Below, in pieces: positions 11,529 through 24,355 of a stretch of DNA of 64,000 nt; within the stretch, counting starts at the first letter, position 1, and each line of letters opens with the position of its first letter. The DNA is from Nyssa sinensis (taxonomy: Eukaryota > Streptophyta > Magnoliopsida > Cornales > Nyssaceae), in NCBI GenBank assembly GCA_008638375.1, contig CM018035.1, forward strand, positions 32,658,807-32,722,806, given 5' to 3'. The position numbers and the translations under genes were made by a program. A model generated the notes under the pieces. That model worked only from the letters and a program-made list of their open reading frames with translations. It was not told where the DNA came from and did not search any database.

Positions 11529-13040
11529 ATGCGGCAAGAGCTTGACTTAGTCAAACGACAAAATGAGTTGATACAAGAACAGTTACTTTCCATGTCTAAA
11601 ACTCTGGCGGTACTCACTCAGAACCTCGGAACCAATCCTTTGAATCCACCCGTCAACACGACTGACCAAAGGACACAACCTCCTACCTGCCACCATCAAG
11701 CGGAGGATTTCATGAAGAAATTCCCAATAATCAACTGGTATACCCCCAAGGTGTCATCCACATTAATAGAGACCCACAACCATTAACAGCTACAGGTAGG
11801 GGGATACCAACTTTTATCCCAGATATCCACTATAGAAGCACCACTAGGGCTCCAGTCCCCAGGGGCTTCAAGAGCGAATCTAGTGCCGTAAGAGTCTCAA
11901 CCTCAAGTGGCCCCAGTTCCTCCAGCACAGGAGCACCAAAATCCTCTTCCAGCCATGAGACATGCCCATCCCATTCAAGTAGGAGCTGAAATTGCAAGGC
12001 AAGACTCGCAAAAAGTCCTGCCTAAGGACCCACGAAGAGTTGAAGAAATTACGAACTCCATGGACCACACTATTGTGATGAGGGGTATTCAAGTCCCTCT
12101 AGAGTAGGATGAGTTAGCCAGGCTGCTCGGAAGGCTTACCAAGGCAGTTCACCCCTACTATCATGGCTGAGGAGAGGCCGAGGAAGTTCGTCGTCCCAAA
12201 GTTCACCCTTTATGATGGGACTAGGGACCCGGGGGATCATCTTTCTCATTACCAGCACACCATGGCATTACACGGGGCTTTCGACGCCTTCATGTGCCGT
12301 ACGTTCATTACAAGCCTCAAAGGCACAGCTCTAAAGTGGTACCGCCACCTCCCACCGAGCTCAGTCACCAGCTTTTAAGAGCTTGGTAGGCGCTCCCTAG
12401 ACAGGTTCATGACTAGCAAGAGGTTGAGGAAAGGCCCAGAATTCCTTCTTAAAGTGAAATAGTCCAAAGAGGAACCCCTCTAAGGTTACATTGCACGCTT
12501 TAATGCCGAGCTTATGGAGATTACAGACTACAGCCCAAGCTTCTTAGTAGTTGCTATGACCTCTGGACTCGCACAAGGAGGCTTCAAGGACTCTCTGACA
12601 AAGAGCCCTCCTGCCGACATGGCAGCCCTCATGGATCGCGCTAAGAAATATATAAATCTGGAGGAAGCAAAGAGTCCAGCTCAAAAGACTAAAGAACAAA
12701 CTGAGCAGGATGAACAGAAGGACTCTAGTACAATCAGGAAGAGGGTCAGAAGCCCAGATCGAAGAACCGCTTCTAGAACTCCAAACAACATTGCTTCAAG
12801 GGGATTTACTACCTTCACTCCTCTGAATGCCTCCCTGACTCAAATACTTTGGCAAGTCCGATCACGTGAAAACCCAAGATGGCCTGAGCAGCTAAGAGGG
12901 AGATCCTAGCTACCGGGACCAAAACAAGTATTGTGACTTTCACAAAGACCATGGGCACGCCACCGACTCATGTAAAACACTTAAGTATGAAATCGAGTAG
13001 CTCATAAGGAGAGGACGACTGCGAGAGTTTGTCAGGTAGG
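11529..13040 (+). pseudogene. Tat-lineage Ty3/gypsy gag, disrupted
   Basis: Gag would form the cytoplasmic particle. An N-terminal coiled-coil-like segment begins MRQELDLVKRQNELIQEQLL (11529). The capsid-like core (12163-12660) has FVVPKFTLYDGTRDPGDHL, FITSLKGTALKWYRHLP and ITDYSPSFLVVAMTSGLAQG, as usual for Tat elements. A nucleocapsid-like [15 protein letters not shown] motif (about 12932-12976) follows in another frame. The core is broken by stops at 12376, 12460 (TAG) and 12481 (TAA), and frames change near 11780 and 12905. The usual order gag, protease, RT follows downstream. I infer no functional product. Confidence 0.85.
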
Positions 13041-13139
13041 ACGGGAGGCAGAACCCTCACAATGATAGACCCCAGTAGAGAAGGCCTGACCAGAGCCCGA
13101 ACCAGAGGCTAGAGCAAAGGGAAGGACAGAATGGGCCTT

Positions 13140-13810
13140 AGCAGCAAAACACTCAGGTTATCTTCATCCTCTATACAGATACCCCGGTAACAGGGACGTC
13201 TAACTGAGCAAGAAAACAGTATGCTCGGGAGGCTAGAATTACTTCTAGCATCCTACAGATCTCCAATGTTGAGAAAAGACTAAGGCCAGTACCTGAGATC
13301 CAGTTCTCAGATCAGGATCTTGCAGGTGTACACTATTTACACAGCGATGCCCTCGTTATCTCCCTCAAAATTGCCAACTTTGAGATCCAAAGAGTCTTGG
13401 TGGACACAGGGAGTTTCGCGAATGCGCTGTTCTATGAACCACTCAAACAGATAAAGCTCAATCCCAATGACATCAAGCCCACCATTGCTATCATGGCAGG
13501 ATTTGATGGGAAGCCTCAGTACCCCGTTAGGGAGGATTGACCTCCTAACCACGACAGGAAAGGGAGATGGACAGAAGATAATGATGTCAAAGTACATGGT
13601 TTTGAATGCCAAGTCCCCTTACAATGTCATAATTGGGAGACCTTGGCTACACCAAATGGAAGCAGTCACTTCGACCCTCTACCAATGCCTGAAGTACGTC
13701 CATAATCATGCTGTTTACTCCATCAGAGGATGTCAACTGACCTCTCGAGAGTGTCATCCTCTCGCGCTCAAGGAGAGGGGCCCCAAATAGCAATTACTGC
13801 ACGCTCATGA
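13140..13810 (+). pseudogene. Tat aspartic protease domain, disrupted
   Basis: The segment that follows gag contains FSDQDLAGVHYLHSDALVIS, then IANFEIQRVLVDTGSFANAL with the catalytic Asp-Thr-Gly at 13403-13411. The dyad-forming retropepsin would cut the polyprotein. The end of the domain is frameshifted: after DGKPQYPVRED the expected frame is lost near 13530 and KYMVLNAKSPYNVIIGRPWL continues in the frame of the 13467-13790 ORF. That ILGRP/IIGRP motif is typical of the region between protease and RT in this lineage. A stop precedes the domain near 13206. Confidence 0.8.
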
Positions 13811-13969
13811 AGGCAGGGATCCAAACCTCACCCACCTTCACGAGACGGAAGACTGCCCTTCTAGAATTGATGAGCCTCTAAGCCCTAGAGGAAGGGATAG
13901 CAGGGCCAAGCCTGTAGGAGACCCTATCAAAGTACTAGTTAGCTCAGAAGAACAAGGGTGCTATTTACA

Positions 13970-14950
13970 GATTAGTCCAGACCTGACACCTGCCGAGCAA
14001 GAAGAGTTGGTAAAATTCCTAAGAAACAACCTCCCAGTGTTTGCATGGGAAACAAAGGATATGGAAGGCATAGATCCAGACCTCATCACTCAAAAATTGA
14101 TGGTAGATCCTGATCACCCCCTAGTGAGACAAAAAAGAAGGCCACTCGCTCTAGAGCGGCATCAGATCATTAATGAGGAAGTCCAGAGGCTGCTGGAAGC
14201 CAAGATGATACGAGAGGTATTTTATCCAGAATGGCTTGCTAACACTGTTCTGGTTAAAAATAAAAATGGAAAGTGGAGAGTTTGTGTTGACTATACAGAC
14301 CTCAACAAAGCCTGCCCAAAGGACAGCTTTCCACTATTGAGGATAGATCAGTTGGTTGATGCTACTGTAGGACACGAGCTAATGAGCTTCATGGATGCCT
14401 ACTCTAGATATAACCAGATCTAGATATACCCTTCCAGACCAAGAAAAGACAGCATTCATAACTGAGCGAGGTCTCTATTGCTATAGAGTGATGCCGTTCG
14501 GCCTAAAGAATGCTGGGGCAACATATCAGCATTTGGTCAATAAAATGTTCAGTCCTCTAATCGGCAGTACCATGGAGGTTTACATTAACGACATGCTGGT
14601 CAAGGGCCTACAAAAAAATAGCCACCTCCAGCACTTAACTCAGACATTTGACATCCTGAAGCAACATAAGATGAAACTGAATCCTTCGAAGTGCACCCTT
14701 GGTGTAACCAAATGGAAGTTCTTGGGGTACGTAGTCTCTTAGAGAGGTATAGAAGCATACCCCACTCAGATTGGGGCATTGATTGGGCTGGAATCTCCGA
14801 AGACCAAGAAGGACATTCAGGCTCTGAACGACAGAATTGCAGCTCTGAGTAGATTTATCTCCAAATCCACTGATTGCTGCTTACCGTTCTTCAAAGCCCT
14901 GAAAGGTAACAGAGCCTTGTAGTGGTAAGAGGAATGTGAAAAATCCTTTC
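13970..14950 (+). pseudogene. Tat reverse transcriptase domain, disrupted
   Basis: Palm and finger motifs appear in order: LPVFAWETKDMEGIDPDLI, WRVCVDYTDLNKACPKDSFP, LMSFMDAYSRYNQI, then after a frame shift near 14430 TAFITERGLYCYRVMPFGLK, NAGATYQHLVNKMF and YINDMLVKG. The phrase NKACPKDSFPL marks Tat-lineage Ty3/gypsy RT. The catalytic YVDD box reads YIND (14581-14592), so the first catalytic Asp is lost. In-frame stops lie at 14421 (TAG), 14740 (TAG, where the family normally has Gln in VSQRG) and 14920 (TAG). The enzyme would have made cDNA in the particle; this copy is dead. Confidence 0.9.
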
Positions 14951-15300
14951 AAGAGCTGAATGAGTATCTGGCTTCACCTGAACTCTTATCAAAACCAGTA
15001 CAAGGGGAAAGGCTACTCCTCTACCTTGCTGTCTCCCAAAATGCTGTCAGTTCTGTACTGGTTAGATAGGACAGGGGAATCTAGAAGCCCATATTCTACG
15101 TCAGCGGGGCGCTGCTGGACACAGAAAAAAGTTATCCAGAGATTGAGAAATTAGCGTTCACCCTAATAACCTCAGCACAGAAGCTTAGACCCTACTTTCA
15201 AGCGCATCCCATTGAGATCCTAACGGCCTATCCACTGAATTTGGTACTTCGAAAGCCAGAAGTCTCAAGCCACGGACCTCCATCAAAGGGCAAGCTTTGG
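14951..15300 (+). pseudogene. Tat RNase H domain, disrupted
   Basis: Directly after RT the frame gives LSKPVQGERLLLYLAVSQNA, KPIFYVSGALLDTEKSYPEI and LAFTLITSAQKLRPYFQAHP, the usual RNase H-like connection found after Ty3/gypsy RT. Stops interrupt at about 15068 and 15083. It would degrade genomic RNA during reverse transcription. No complete catalytic set can be read. Confidence 0.8.
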
Positions 15301-15329
15301 CCGATTTCATTGCCGAGTTTACCCCAGCA

Positions 15330-15643
15330 CTACAAGATAGGGCATAGCTCTATGCAAGCTCTGGAACGTGGCAGCTTTATACTGATGGATCTTCCACCGA
15401 CCTATGGTTCTGGCGTCGGCTTGGTTCTACGTTCCCCTGATGGGCTCACGGTAGAAAAGGCAGTAAGCCCAGGGTTTAGAGCTTCTTATAATGAAGCAGA
15501 ATACGAGGCCCTTATCCTTGGATTAAAGCTAGCCTTATAATATGAGGCTGGGAACCTCGAGGTCTTCTTCGATTCCCAACTAGTGGTAAGCCAAGTTTTG
15601 CGAGAGTTCTCCATCAAAGATGACAGAATGCTCCGGTACTCAG
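15330..15643 (+). pseudogene. Tat second (archaeal-type) RNase H, N-terminal part
   Basis: Segments YGSGVGLVLRSPDGLTVEKA and FRASYNEAEYEALILGLKLA, then LEVFFDSQLVVSQVLREF, are hallmark of the additional aRNase H between RT-RH and integrase in Tat-lineage elements. A frameshift near 15395 splits the opening strand (the TDG motif is in another frame), and a stop follows LKLAL at 15538. The domain is cut at 15643 by the family-B insertion and resumes at 24095. Confidence 0.85.
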
Positions 15644-15979
15644 TGTAATACCCCACACAAAGATATCGGGTCATGGGGCACACATTACGAGGTTATGAAA
15701 AATTAGTGTAAAGATTTTTACACTTAAGAGAATAATTAATTAATTTAATATAATTAATTAATTATTAGTCATAATCAATAGAAAATATGATGACACACAC
15801 ATACACACATTAAATGTGTATTATGTGTGAATACATGACCAAGTATGTATATGTGTAAGTATATACATGGATGTGTATGGGAAAAATTAAATATATGTAT
15901 GTATGTAGTATATATGTATCTAAAGTGTGTGCAGAAGGGTGTAAGTGAGTGTGTGTCTCCAAGTGTGTTGGTGTAATAT

Positions 15980-16019
<40 letters not shown>

Positions 16020-17213
16020 CAAAACAAACACACACACACACGGGCCAAATGATGGCTTGCCCAAAACAGTGAGCTTGAGCATGGAAGGGCACTCATTTGG
16101 AGTGCTGGAACAAGTAATAGGTAACCTAGTGGTTGGGGCAACTAGAAAATGTGATGATCATGTATAAATATACACATATAAACATATTGTATACACACCA
16201 CCATTCAGTCATACAGAGAGAAAGAGTGAGAGGTTGAAGGAGTTCTGGGATATTTAGAGGTGGAAAACAAGGGAAAATAGGAGAGAAACTGAAGGAAAAT
16301 GTGAGAAAAACTCCAACTCACTATTTTCTCTTTCTAGAATTTTACTTGTGTATGAATTGTTTAGGCTTTGATTTTGTATATATGATATTTAGAACCTGTT
16401 TAAACAAAGATAAGCATGAAATTTGGCCTTGAAAATGATCTAAAACACTAAACCCACAAACGACAGCCATGGATAGACCTTGCTCAAGTAGGTCTGAACC
16501 AACTTTTGCCAAACTAGTTTTGGCTTATCAAGACCCCAAATAGAGACCATGAGGGTTTTAAAAACCCTAATACGTGATCACAAAGCCTAAGAAATGACCT
16601 CCAAACATCAAGTTGCAGGTTTCGGGTTTGAAGACCCACCTCACAAACTCACAGTTAAACCCACTTTAGTGAATGGGGAATGAAACCCTGTGATGTAAGG
16701 ATCATAACAGAACAAACATCATGGGATTTGGCTAAAAAATGAGCATGTACAACCGAAGTTCAGGTTTGATTATCAAACCTTTAACCGAGCTGATAAGGCC
16801 TGTTTGATCCCCAAAACGAAAGCCAAACTAGTTCTTAACGACCTAAAAATGATTTACAAATGAAAACAGTCAGGAATCCTTGAGCCAAACTCCATGAAAT
16901 TGAAGCTTTAGCTTCGGGGAAATGAGGGCAACAGAGGTGAAATGGTGGGGAAGACGACCGAGTTGACTCGCAACTCGTTTTAAACGGGTGGGGGCGACTC
17001 GGACATGTGGTGGCCTTTGAAGGTTGCCACCGCATAAATGAAACGCGGTCATTTTGTTTAAGGGTTTTAAAACCCTGATCCACCTTGTTTGGTTACACGG
17101 TTAAGACCCTATTTAATATTCTGTACGAAGATAAAGAAGCCTATACGCGTTTAAGTACCCTGTCCACCGTTTGGCTTCAAAAAATTTAGAAAAAAAAATG
17201 AGAAACCTCATAG

Positions 17214-17266
17214 GGTTCAAACCCCTGACCCCACGCGCCAAAATCTCCCTCCCTTCCACTCGGCCA
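17214..17266 (-). other. tRNA-like A/B box pair in family-B LTR
   Basis: On the minus strand, TGGCCGAGTGG (17256-17266) matches a polymerase III A box and GGTTTGAACC (17214-17223) a B box, separated by 32 bp as in tRNA genes. The same pair with the same spacing recurs at 29656-29708. A second GGATTCGAACC-like B box follows at 17375-17385. No complete cloverleaf is seen, so this is a tRNA-derived relic or a fossil promoter, not a tRNA gene. Confidence 0.55.
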
Positions 17267-18307
17267 TGCAAATGCGTGTGGTGTATAAATGTAAAAAATA
17301 TATATATATATATATATTACGTAATTAATATATATAAAATTCAAAAAAAATTAAAAGGTGCACTGCACCTGGTGGGATTCGAACCAGAGAATAAGGGGCA
17401 AGAACCAAGCGTGCGAACCGTGCGGAGACAGGACAATCCCGTGTCCTGTTCTCCCACATTTAAAGATATAATATATATTTAATATATTAAATAAAATAAA
17501 ATAAATTATTTAATTAAAATAAATAATGGCGAAATGGCCCGTTGTCCAAAATTAACAAGTTATTAGTGTATTCTTACTATCTCGGACCTCCTGAGTCCAA
17601 TGGTGAGGTCCACGCACGAGACTAGGTCCTGAAAAATTAAAGATCCATAAAAATGCTAAAATGACCAAAATGCCCCTATTGCTACCAAACCCAAACAGAG
17701 TTCCGTGAAAGCCTAAATTGACTTTCTTCAACGCTCCGGGCTCAATGGTAGAGCCTATTCGACCAAAAGAAGTGTATAAAATAAAGAGACAAAATTTGAT
17801 GAATAGCATCAGTTAGGTGGCTATAAACTAGAACATTGCCGAGGTACTAAACTAAGGCTCGTATTTTGAGGTAAAGTACGGAAAGACACGACACGTAAAC
17901 ATGTGAAACAAATAAATCAAACTTAAAGTTAATGGAGTTACCAGAAGAGTATAGTTAAAAAAAATGAAGTTAATTTCTAACACGTTAAATTGTGTTATAG
18001 GTTAAGGCTCAAGTAATTAGTATGGGTAAAACACAAGAAGCTTTTATGAAAGATTTATTATGGCAACAAAAGGTGATTGCCAGGAAAATTCGGATCGCTA
18101 AGACATGTGAAATCGTTTCAATTAGGCCGTTCATGTATAGAACCCCGAACGAAGGCATAACTTGCTGAAGCGAAAATTAAGGAATAAGAAAACACTGATA
18201 CCTTAAGTGAATGGCTTCGGAGGTAATATTTATTCATCATTAAAGTACGTGGTGCAATTATAATTAGGCTGATTTGTTTTGTTAGGCTTGCACAGTCCAA
18301 GGATAGA

Positions 18308-21300
18308 TGTCACGACCCGAAACCCACCCTGTGCGAATCTCGTATCGCGACTGCCACCCTCAGGCTCGGGGACCCTTGGGCTAAGGCTCACATAAGCAGC
18401 GGTATCGAATAGATGTGCGACGTACGTTTTGCAGAAGCGTGAAAAACTTTTTCTTTTCTTTTCTTATTTTTAAATTACGCACATCCGTCCGGTACTACTG
18501 CTCCATACATAGCATACATGGTTACACATTCAGAGTATAACTAAAACTTAAAACTTTATAAACAATAAATGTTTAATTGCCCCGTAGGGCTTACACATAA
18601 CAGGGTACTATTTTACTAATACAAAACTTCATACTTAATGTTCGTAGTACTAGACAAAAACTACTTGAACATAACCTCCAAATCAGCAGATTCATCATCA
18701 TCATCCTCAAGTCAAGACTGCTGCTAATTACCTGAAAGGGGGGGTCCGAACAAAGTCCGGGTAAGCTAATCTAAGCTTGTGAGCAATTCTAGTATTCGTC
18801 ATGGGGTTTTCAATTAGCAGTGGTTTAGTACATAAAAGTTTGTAAATTAATCACCGCCAATTGTTCGTATACATTGAATACAGAATATATGCATTCCTTA
18901 AAACATGTAGCTTTGAAACATTTAAAGTATTCAAGCTAAACTCATACTTCGTCAAATAGAGTATATAACTCAAAACATATGCATTTCATAAAACAAATAG
19001 CTTTGAAACATTTAAAGTATTCAAGCTATACTTATACTCATGAACTTCAAAACATATAACATAACATGTATTTCTTAGATAGAGTATATAAAACTCAAAA
19101 CATATGCATTTCATAAAGCTTGAAAACATTTAAGGTATCCAAGTGAAACTCGTACTTTATCAGATAAAGTATATTAGCTTTAAATCACATAAATATGTAT
19201 TTGAAAATGAGGGTAAAACCTGCTTTCATTTCCAAAATCACTTTGTCATCTTTTCTCTTTCATTAGTGGAATCCATTTCGAACTAGACTCCCATCTTACT
19301 TATAAATGGAGATATCTCATTGCCTGGGGGACTAGGTCCTGCTACCGGGCATTTGACAGTCAATTGAGTTCGTATGTAACCCAAAATCTTGTCACAGGGC
19401 AATTGAGTTCGTATGTAACCCAAAATCCTGTCTATGTGCTTATGCACCATTATCTTATAAAACATTTATCATGTAACTTTTCTCATAGATACTTTTCATA
19501 ACTTCGTAAAATCTTCGTATACTTGAAATAAGCAAATTCAGGATATTTAACAATAATTACATTTTAACTAGACATGCCGAAATATATTTGAAGGAAAACT
19601 GTTGTGGGAAAAACCAATCACTGAGCATGTCACAATATAAACAGAACAATTAAAAACTGAATCATGTAAATACTGAATTTGAAACTTCAAATACTTCATA
19701 TCTTTGAACTTAAAACCTTTTCAAATCCATGGAGTTAAATCTCCAATTCAAACACAGGGTTACTCACCTCGGTCCTTTAGGGTTAGTGCTAATAATGCGC
19801 TTTCCCACTTTCCTTGTAGTTCCTTAAGAACAATTCATAAACATCTCATCAACTTCACATTCATTGTAATATCATCTCGATATTCCTTAACTTATGCTTA
19901 AATCATATTAGAGTCTAAAACGATTTCATAATTTCATATGTACTTAACTTAACTCGTACTCTTAACTTATGACACAATTAATGTGTTAGAAATTTATTTC
20001 AATTTATACTCTTCTGGTAGCTCCATTAACTTTAAATTAAAGTTATTTACTTGACATGTTAATGCGTCGCGTCTTCTCGTACTTTACTTCACATATTTAC
20101 GGGTTGTGTCTTTTGTATTTCGTTTCCTCGTATACGCCTTAGTATTTGTACTTTGGCATTACTTTAATTTATAGTCATCTGACAAATGCTATTCATCAAA
20201 TTTTATGTCTTTTTATTTTAGACATTTCTTTTGGTCGAATAGACTCTACCATTGAGTCCAGGAGTGTCCAAGAAAGTCAGTTTAGGCTTTCCAAGAATTC
20301 CATTTGGGCTTTTATATGTAAAAAGGACAAAATGGTCATTTACTAGTTTTACGTGTCATATTTTTCTGTACTCCGTTTCGTAATTTGGACTCCATTATTG
20401 AGTCCGGGATGTCAAAGAAAGTTAATTTAGACCTTCCCTGGTTTTAATTTGGCTATTAAGGTACTAGGGGTAATTTGGTCATTTTACCCCCTTATGTGAC
20501 TTTATGTTCGAGACCTCATCTCGAGTCGTGGACCTCACCATTGGACTCAGAAGGTCTGAGATAGTAAGAATACACTAATGACTTGTTAATTTTGGTTAAG
20601 GGGTATTTTGGTCATTTACCCCTTACGTGACTTTATTTTTTGGGCCCCGTCTCGTAAAACGGACCCTACCATTGGTCTCAAAATGTCCAAAATAGTAAAA
20701 ATACACTATTCATATGTTTAATTTGGACTTCATTTGCTCTATTTATGACCCAAGGGCAAAATAGTAATTTAACTTTATTTATTAAATAATTAAATTAATT
20801 ATTTAATTATTTAATTATTTTTCCAGGGGTCTAATTACATAAAATCTTCATCAGTTGGGCCACAGTGGAATTGTTCTGAAGTCCAGGGGTCAATTCGCAA
20901 ATAAGGGAAGTTTGGGTTTATCTATTTTTAAATAAATTAGAAAACCAAACGGTTCAGCTTGATTTTAAATGAACCCGTCAGGTCTGGTTGTAAACCAACC
21001 GGTTCAGTGGGTTTATTTACATGTGGCTGACGTCATCATGACGTCAGCCCTAGGTCTCATTCAAATTACACCACGACCAAAACGCCGTCGTCCAATTAAT
21101 TCGGTGGCAAGGCTAGAGGCTGCCACCTGTCCTGAGTTAACCCACTCGTTTTAAACCGAGTGACGAGTTGACTCGTCGTCTTCCCCACTTTGAACCCAAC
21201 TGTTGCCCTAAATTCAGAATTCCTTTTCTTCCTATTTCATGACTTTTTACTTAGCTATTTCTCACTGTTTTGATTCCAAAACACTCCTAAGGTAAGAACG

Positions 21301-22592
21301 ACTAGCTTGGCATTCATTTGGGAGTTAAAACTAGTCCATATGCTCGGTTTAAAGGTTTGATAATCCGAATTGTACATGGGTCGTTCATGCTCATTTCTTG
21401 GTGGTTTTTCATGGGGTTTAGTTTGTTTTGTTCCTTTGCTCAAGTGGTTTCATATTCCGTTCATAATGATCGGTTAAATAGTGAGGTTTAGGGATTGGGT
21501 TTTGTAACCCGTACATGCCAACTCCATTTTTGGAAGTCAATTTTTGAGCTTCTTGATCGCGGTCATGAGTTTTTATAACCCTCATGACTTCTTCTTGAAG
21601 CCTTGACACACCATTTTTGGTTTAGTTGCCATGGGTTCAGACCTGCTTCAAGCAAGGTCCTCCCATGGCAGGTTCTTCATGGTTTGGCACTTTCTTGATA
21701 TTTTGAAGCCTAAAAATCATGCTAAATCAACTCTAAAACACATATCTAACATTATACATGCATAACTAAGCTTCAAACAGTTTCTATTCATGCATATTTC
21801 TAGAGAGAGAAACATTAAAACTTGAATATCTCTTACCTTTTGCTACGGTTTTAACCTTCTTCTACCTCTGGTTCTTCCTCTATTCTCTTTCTCTGCTTCC
21901 TTAAGGGGTCAAGCATGCAAGACATGCATTGGTTTCTTTTAAAGAAAAGAAACCGACCCTTCTCTCTCTCTCTCTACACGTTTGCAGCCTCTATTCTTGA
22001 CCTTATCAACCCATCTTACACTCCATTAATTCTGCTTTTTTTTCATTTTTGGCAACTTACATTAAATGGCCCTTGATATTTTTGTGTTACATGTATATTA
22101 TATATACACACACACAAACTCATCTACACACACTCACACACAACAGCCGACACACACACACCCACTTGCACTACTGTTTACTAGATATTTGTATTAATAT
22201 AACTTTATAACATTAATAATATTTTAACTATTTATATATACATACTTATACATGTACATGTGTATATATATATATATATATATACATACACATATTTGGC
22301 TCATATACACTCATATATAGATATTTATATACTAAATATATTTTATCTTGGGCACATGTATTTATAATTATACATATACTCACTTTTATACACTTTATAT
22401 CATACACACACAATACACCATAAAGTGTGTGTTTTGTGTGTTCAAATTTATTTAATTACAATTAGAATTAATAATTTCATATAAATAAATAATTAATTAT
22501 TTATTTCCTTTGGTGTAAATATTTTTACACAAATTTTCTTTAATCTCGAAATACGTGCCATATGACCCGGTATCCCGGGTCGGGATATTACA
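18308..22592 (-). mobile_element. Family-B solo LTR, minus strand, TSD ATAGA
   Basis: Left end TGTCACGACCCGAAACCCAC and right end CCGGGTCGGGATATTACA are the reverse complement of a TGTAATATCCCGACC...GTGACA LTR of 4285 bp. ATAGA is duplicated at 18303-18307 and 22593-22597. It sits inside the plus-strand family-B LTR that starts at 15644, so same-family sequence now faces itself in opposite orientation. No primer-binding site or internal region is present. It includes module copies at about 20220-20720 and a TA/CA microsatellite cluster at 22090-22420. Confidence 0.93.
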
Positions 22593-24011
22593 ATAGATTT
22601 AAACCACAAGTTGATTTGAATGTATATGAAGTTTATGAGATTCCCCTAAACTATTTTAGGTTGAGAAAAGGGAAAGGCAAAGCGAAGGCACCTCAGTAGC
22701 GCCAACCCAGACGTATAAGGTGAGTAACCCTGCATTTGAAATGGAGATTTAACTCTACGAATTTGAATAATGGTTTAAGTTCAAGTTATGTGAAGCGTTT
22801 GAATATCAAATTCATTCTTTACACGATTCCTGTTTTAAAATATTCCGTTATGACGTGCTTAATAAATGTTTTTATATTCAGTTCATTTTCTTGGAAATAT
22901 TTAGCATGTTTGAGTAAAAATGCAAATGTCTTTAAATATCCTGAATTTGATTATTCCAAGTATTTGAAGTTTATTGAAGAAGTTATATGTCATATGTTTT
23001 AAATGCAACTATAGGGAGGCCATGTTTTAATGCTTTTAAATAACATTTATTTGTAAATGTTTTATACCTCTTGTTGCCACAAATCAAGTAAGATAAATGT
23101 GCATAAGCACCACATGTGACGTTGAGTTTCTTCAAAATTCAACTATGACACGTAAAATGCTAGGTAAGCAGGATCTAATCCCCCAGGCATGAGATATCTC
23201 CATTGTAGTAAGACTGGAGTTCCGGTTCGAAATGGATTCTACTAACGAAAGTGATAAGATGATACGTGTGAAAATGAAAGCAAGTTTTACTCTCTTTTTC
23301 TATGCATATCTACGTGTTTTAAAGTTCATATACTTTATTTGAAGAAGTACATGTTTAGCTTGAATACTCTAAATGTTTCAAAGCTATCTGTTTTAAAGAA
23401 TGCATAAATTCTGTGTTCAAAGAGTACGAGCAATTGGTAGTGAGTATTTTATAAACTCTCATGTGCTAAACCACTACCAATTGAAAACCCCATGACAAGT
23501 GCAGGAATTACTCACAAGCTTAGATTAGCTTACCCGGATTTTATCCGTCCCCCTTTCAGATGATCAATAGCAGTTCTGATTTTGATGGCGATGATGATAA
23601 ATCTACCTATTTTGGAAGAAGGGTTAGGCAACTAATCACAAGACTAGCAGTTCTTTTGGGAATTGTACTATGGAGTTGATAGTATTTTATATTAGGAAAT
23701 ATTACACTGTAGTGTACTAAGCTACAAGGTAACAGAACTTGTAAAAGATATTAATGTTAAAGTCTTTTAAGAATTTTATTATGCTCTGAATGTATAATCA
23801 TGTATACTGTTCTGAAGAGCGGCGGTACCGGGTGGATGTGCAAAAGATTTCAAAATAAGAAAAGAAAAGAAAACGTTTTTACGCTTTCGCAACCACATGT
23901 TGCATATCTATTCGATACTGCTGCTTATGTGAGCCTTGCCCTAAGGCCCTCGGGCCGAAGGGTGGCGGTCTCGACATGAGGTCCGCATAGGGTGGATTTC
24001 GGGTCGTGACA

Positions 24012-24089
24012 ACATGGTATCAGAGTACTAGGTTAACTTGAACAAACTTAGTGACACTAGAAGAACTAGAATGGATTTCGGGTCGTGGC
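24012..24089 (+). mobile_element. Deletion scar: PBS plus 60 bp fused to LTR tail
   Basis: ACATGGTATCAGAG and the next 45 bp match the start of the internal region at 26312 (same GACACTAGAAGA stretch). The sequence then jumps to GGATTTCGGGTCGTGGCA, the tail of an LTR, immediately followed by the CTCAG duplication. Only about 1 bp of overlap is shared at the join, so simple end joining is likely. Confidence 0.85.
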
Positions 24090-24094
24090 ACTCA

Positions 24095-24355
24095 GAACTA
24101 GTGAAATTACTAAAGCAGTCCTTCTAAAAATTCACAGTCCAGAAAATTGAAAGAGGTCAAAACACCAGGGCTGATGCACTGGCCAATATGGCCTTCTACA
24201 TCAAAGTCGAAGAAGAATCCAAGTTGAAAGTCTCCCATCAATTAGAACTAAGCATAAAAGAGGTCCAAATTGCCCAAGCTATAGAGCAAACCCAGAGCTG
24301 GATGACTCCCATCCTCCAATACCTAGAAGGAGGGCTCCTTCTAGAAGATAAGAAC
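24095..24355 (+). pseudogene. Tat second RNase H, C-terminal part and linker
   Basis: Sequence resumes after the CTCAG duplication with KIERGQNTRADALANMAFYI, the typical end of the aRNase H (ADALANMA), then a linker reading LELSIKEVQIAQAIEQTQSW and MTPILQYLEGGLLLEDKN that precedes integrase in Tat elements. It is cut at 24355 by the next insertion, and the reading resumes at 32204 with KARRIRIKAARY. Confidence 0.85.

Larger units (their letters stand above)
15644..24089 (+). mobile_element. Family-B insertion: LTR plus deleted element remnant, TSD CTCAG
   Basis: The LTR starts TGTAATACCCCACACAAAG at 15644 and ends CGGGTCGTGACA at 24011. It is followed by a primer-binding site ACATGGTATCAGAG (24012-24025), about 59 bp of internal sequence, and then only the last 18-19 bp of a second LTR (ending GTCGTGGCA at 24089). 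CTCAG flanks at 15639-15643 and 24090-24094. Tat aRNase H is collinear across it. So a full element lost its internal region and nearly all of its 3' LTR. The LTR is itself split by a solo LTR at 18308-22592; without that it is about 4.1 kb. It contains TA/TG microsatellites (15980-16015, 17298-17320) and tRNA-like boxes (17214-17266). Confidence 0.9.

Noticed and set aside
15810..16141. Open frames with Tyr-Ile repeats
   Set aside because: They lie on TA and CA microsatellites in the family-B LTR.
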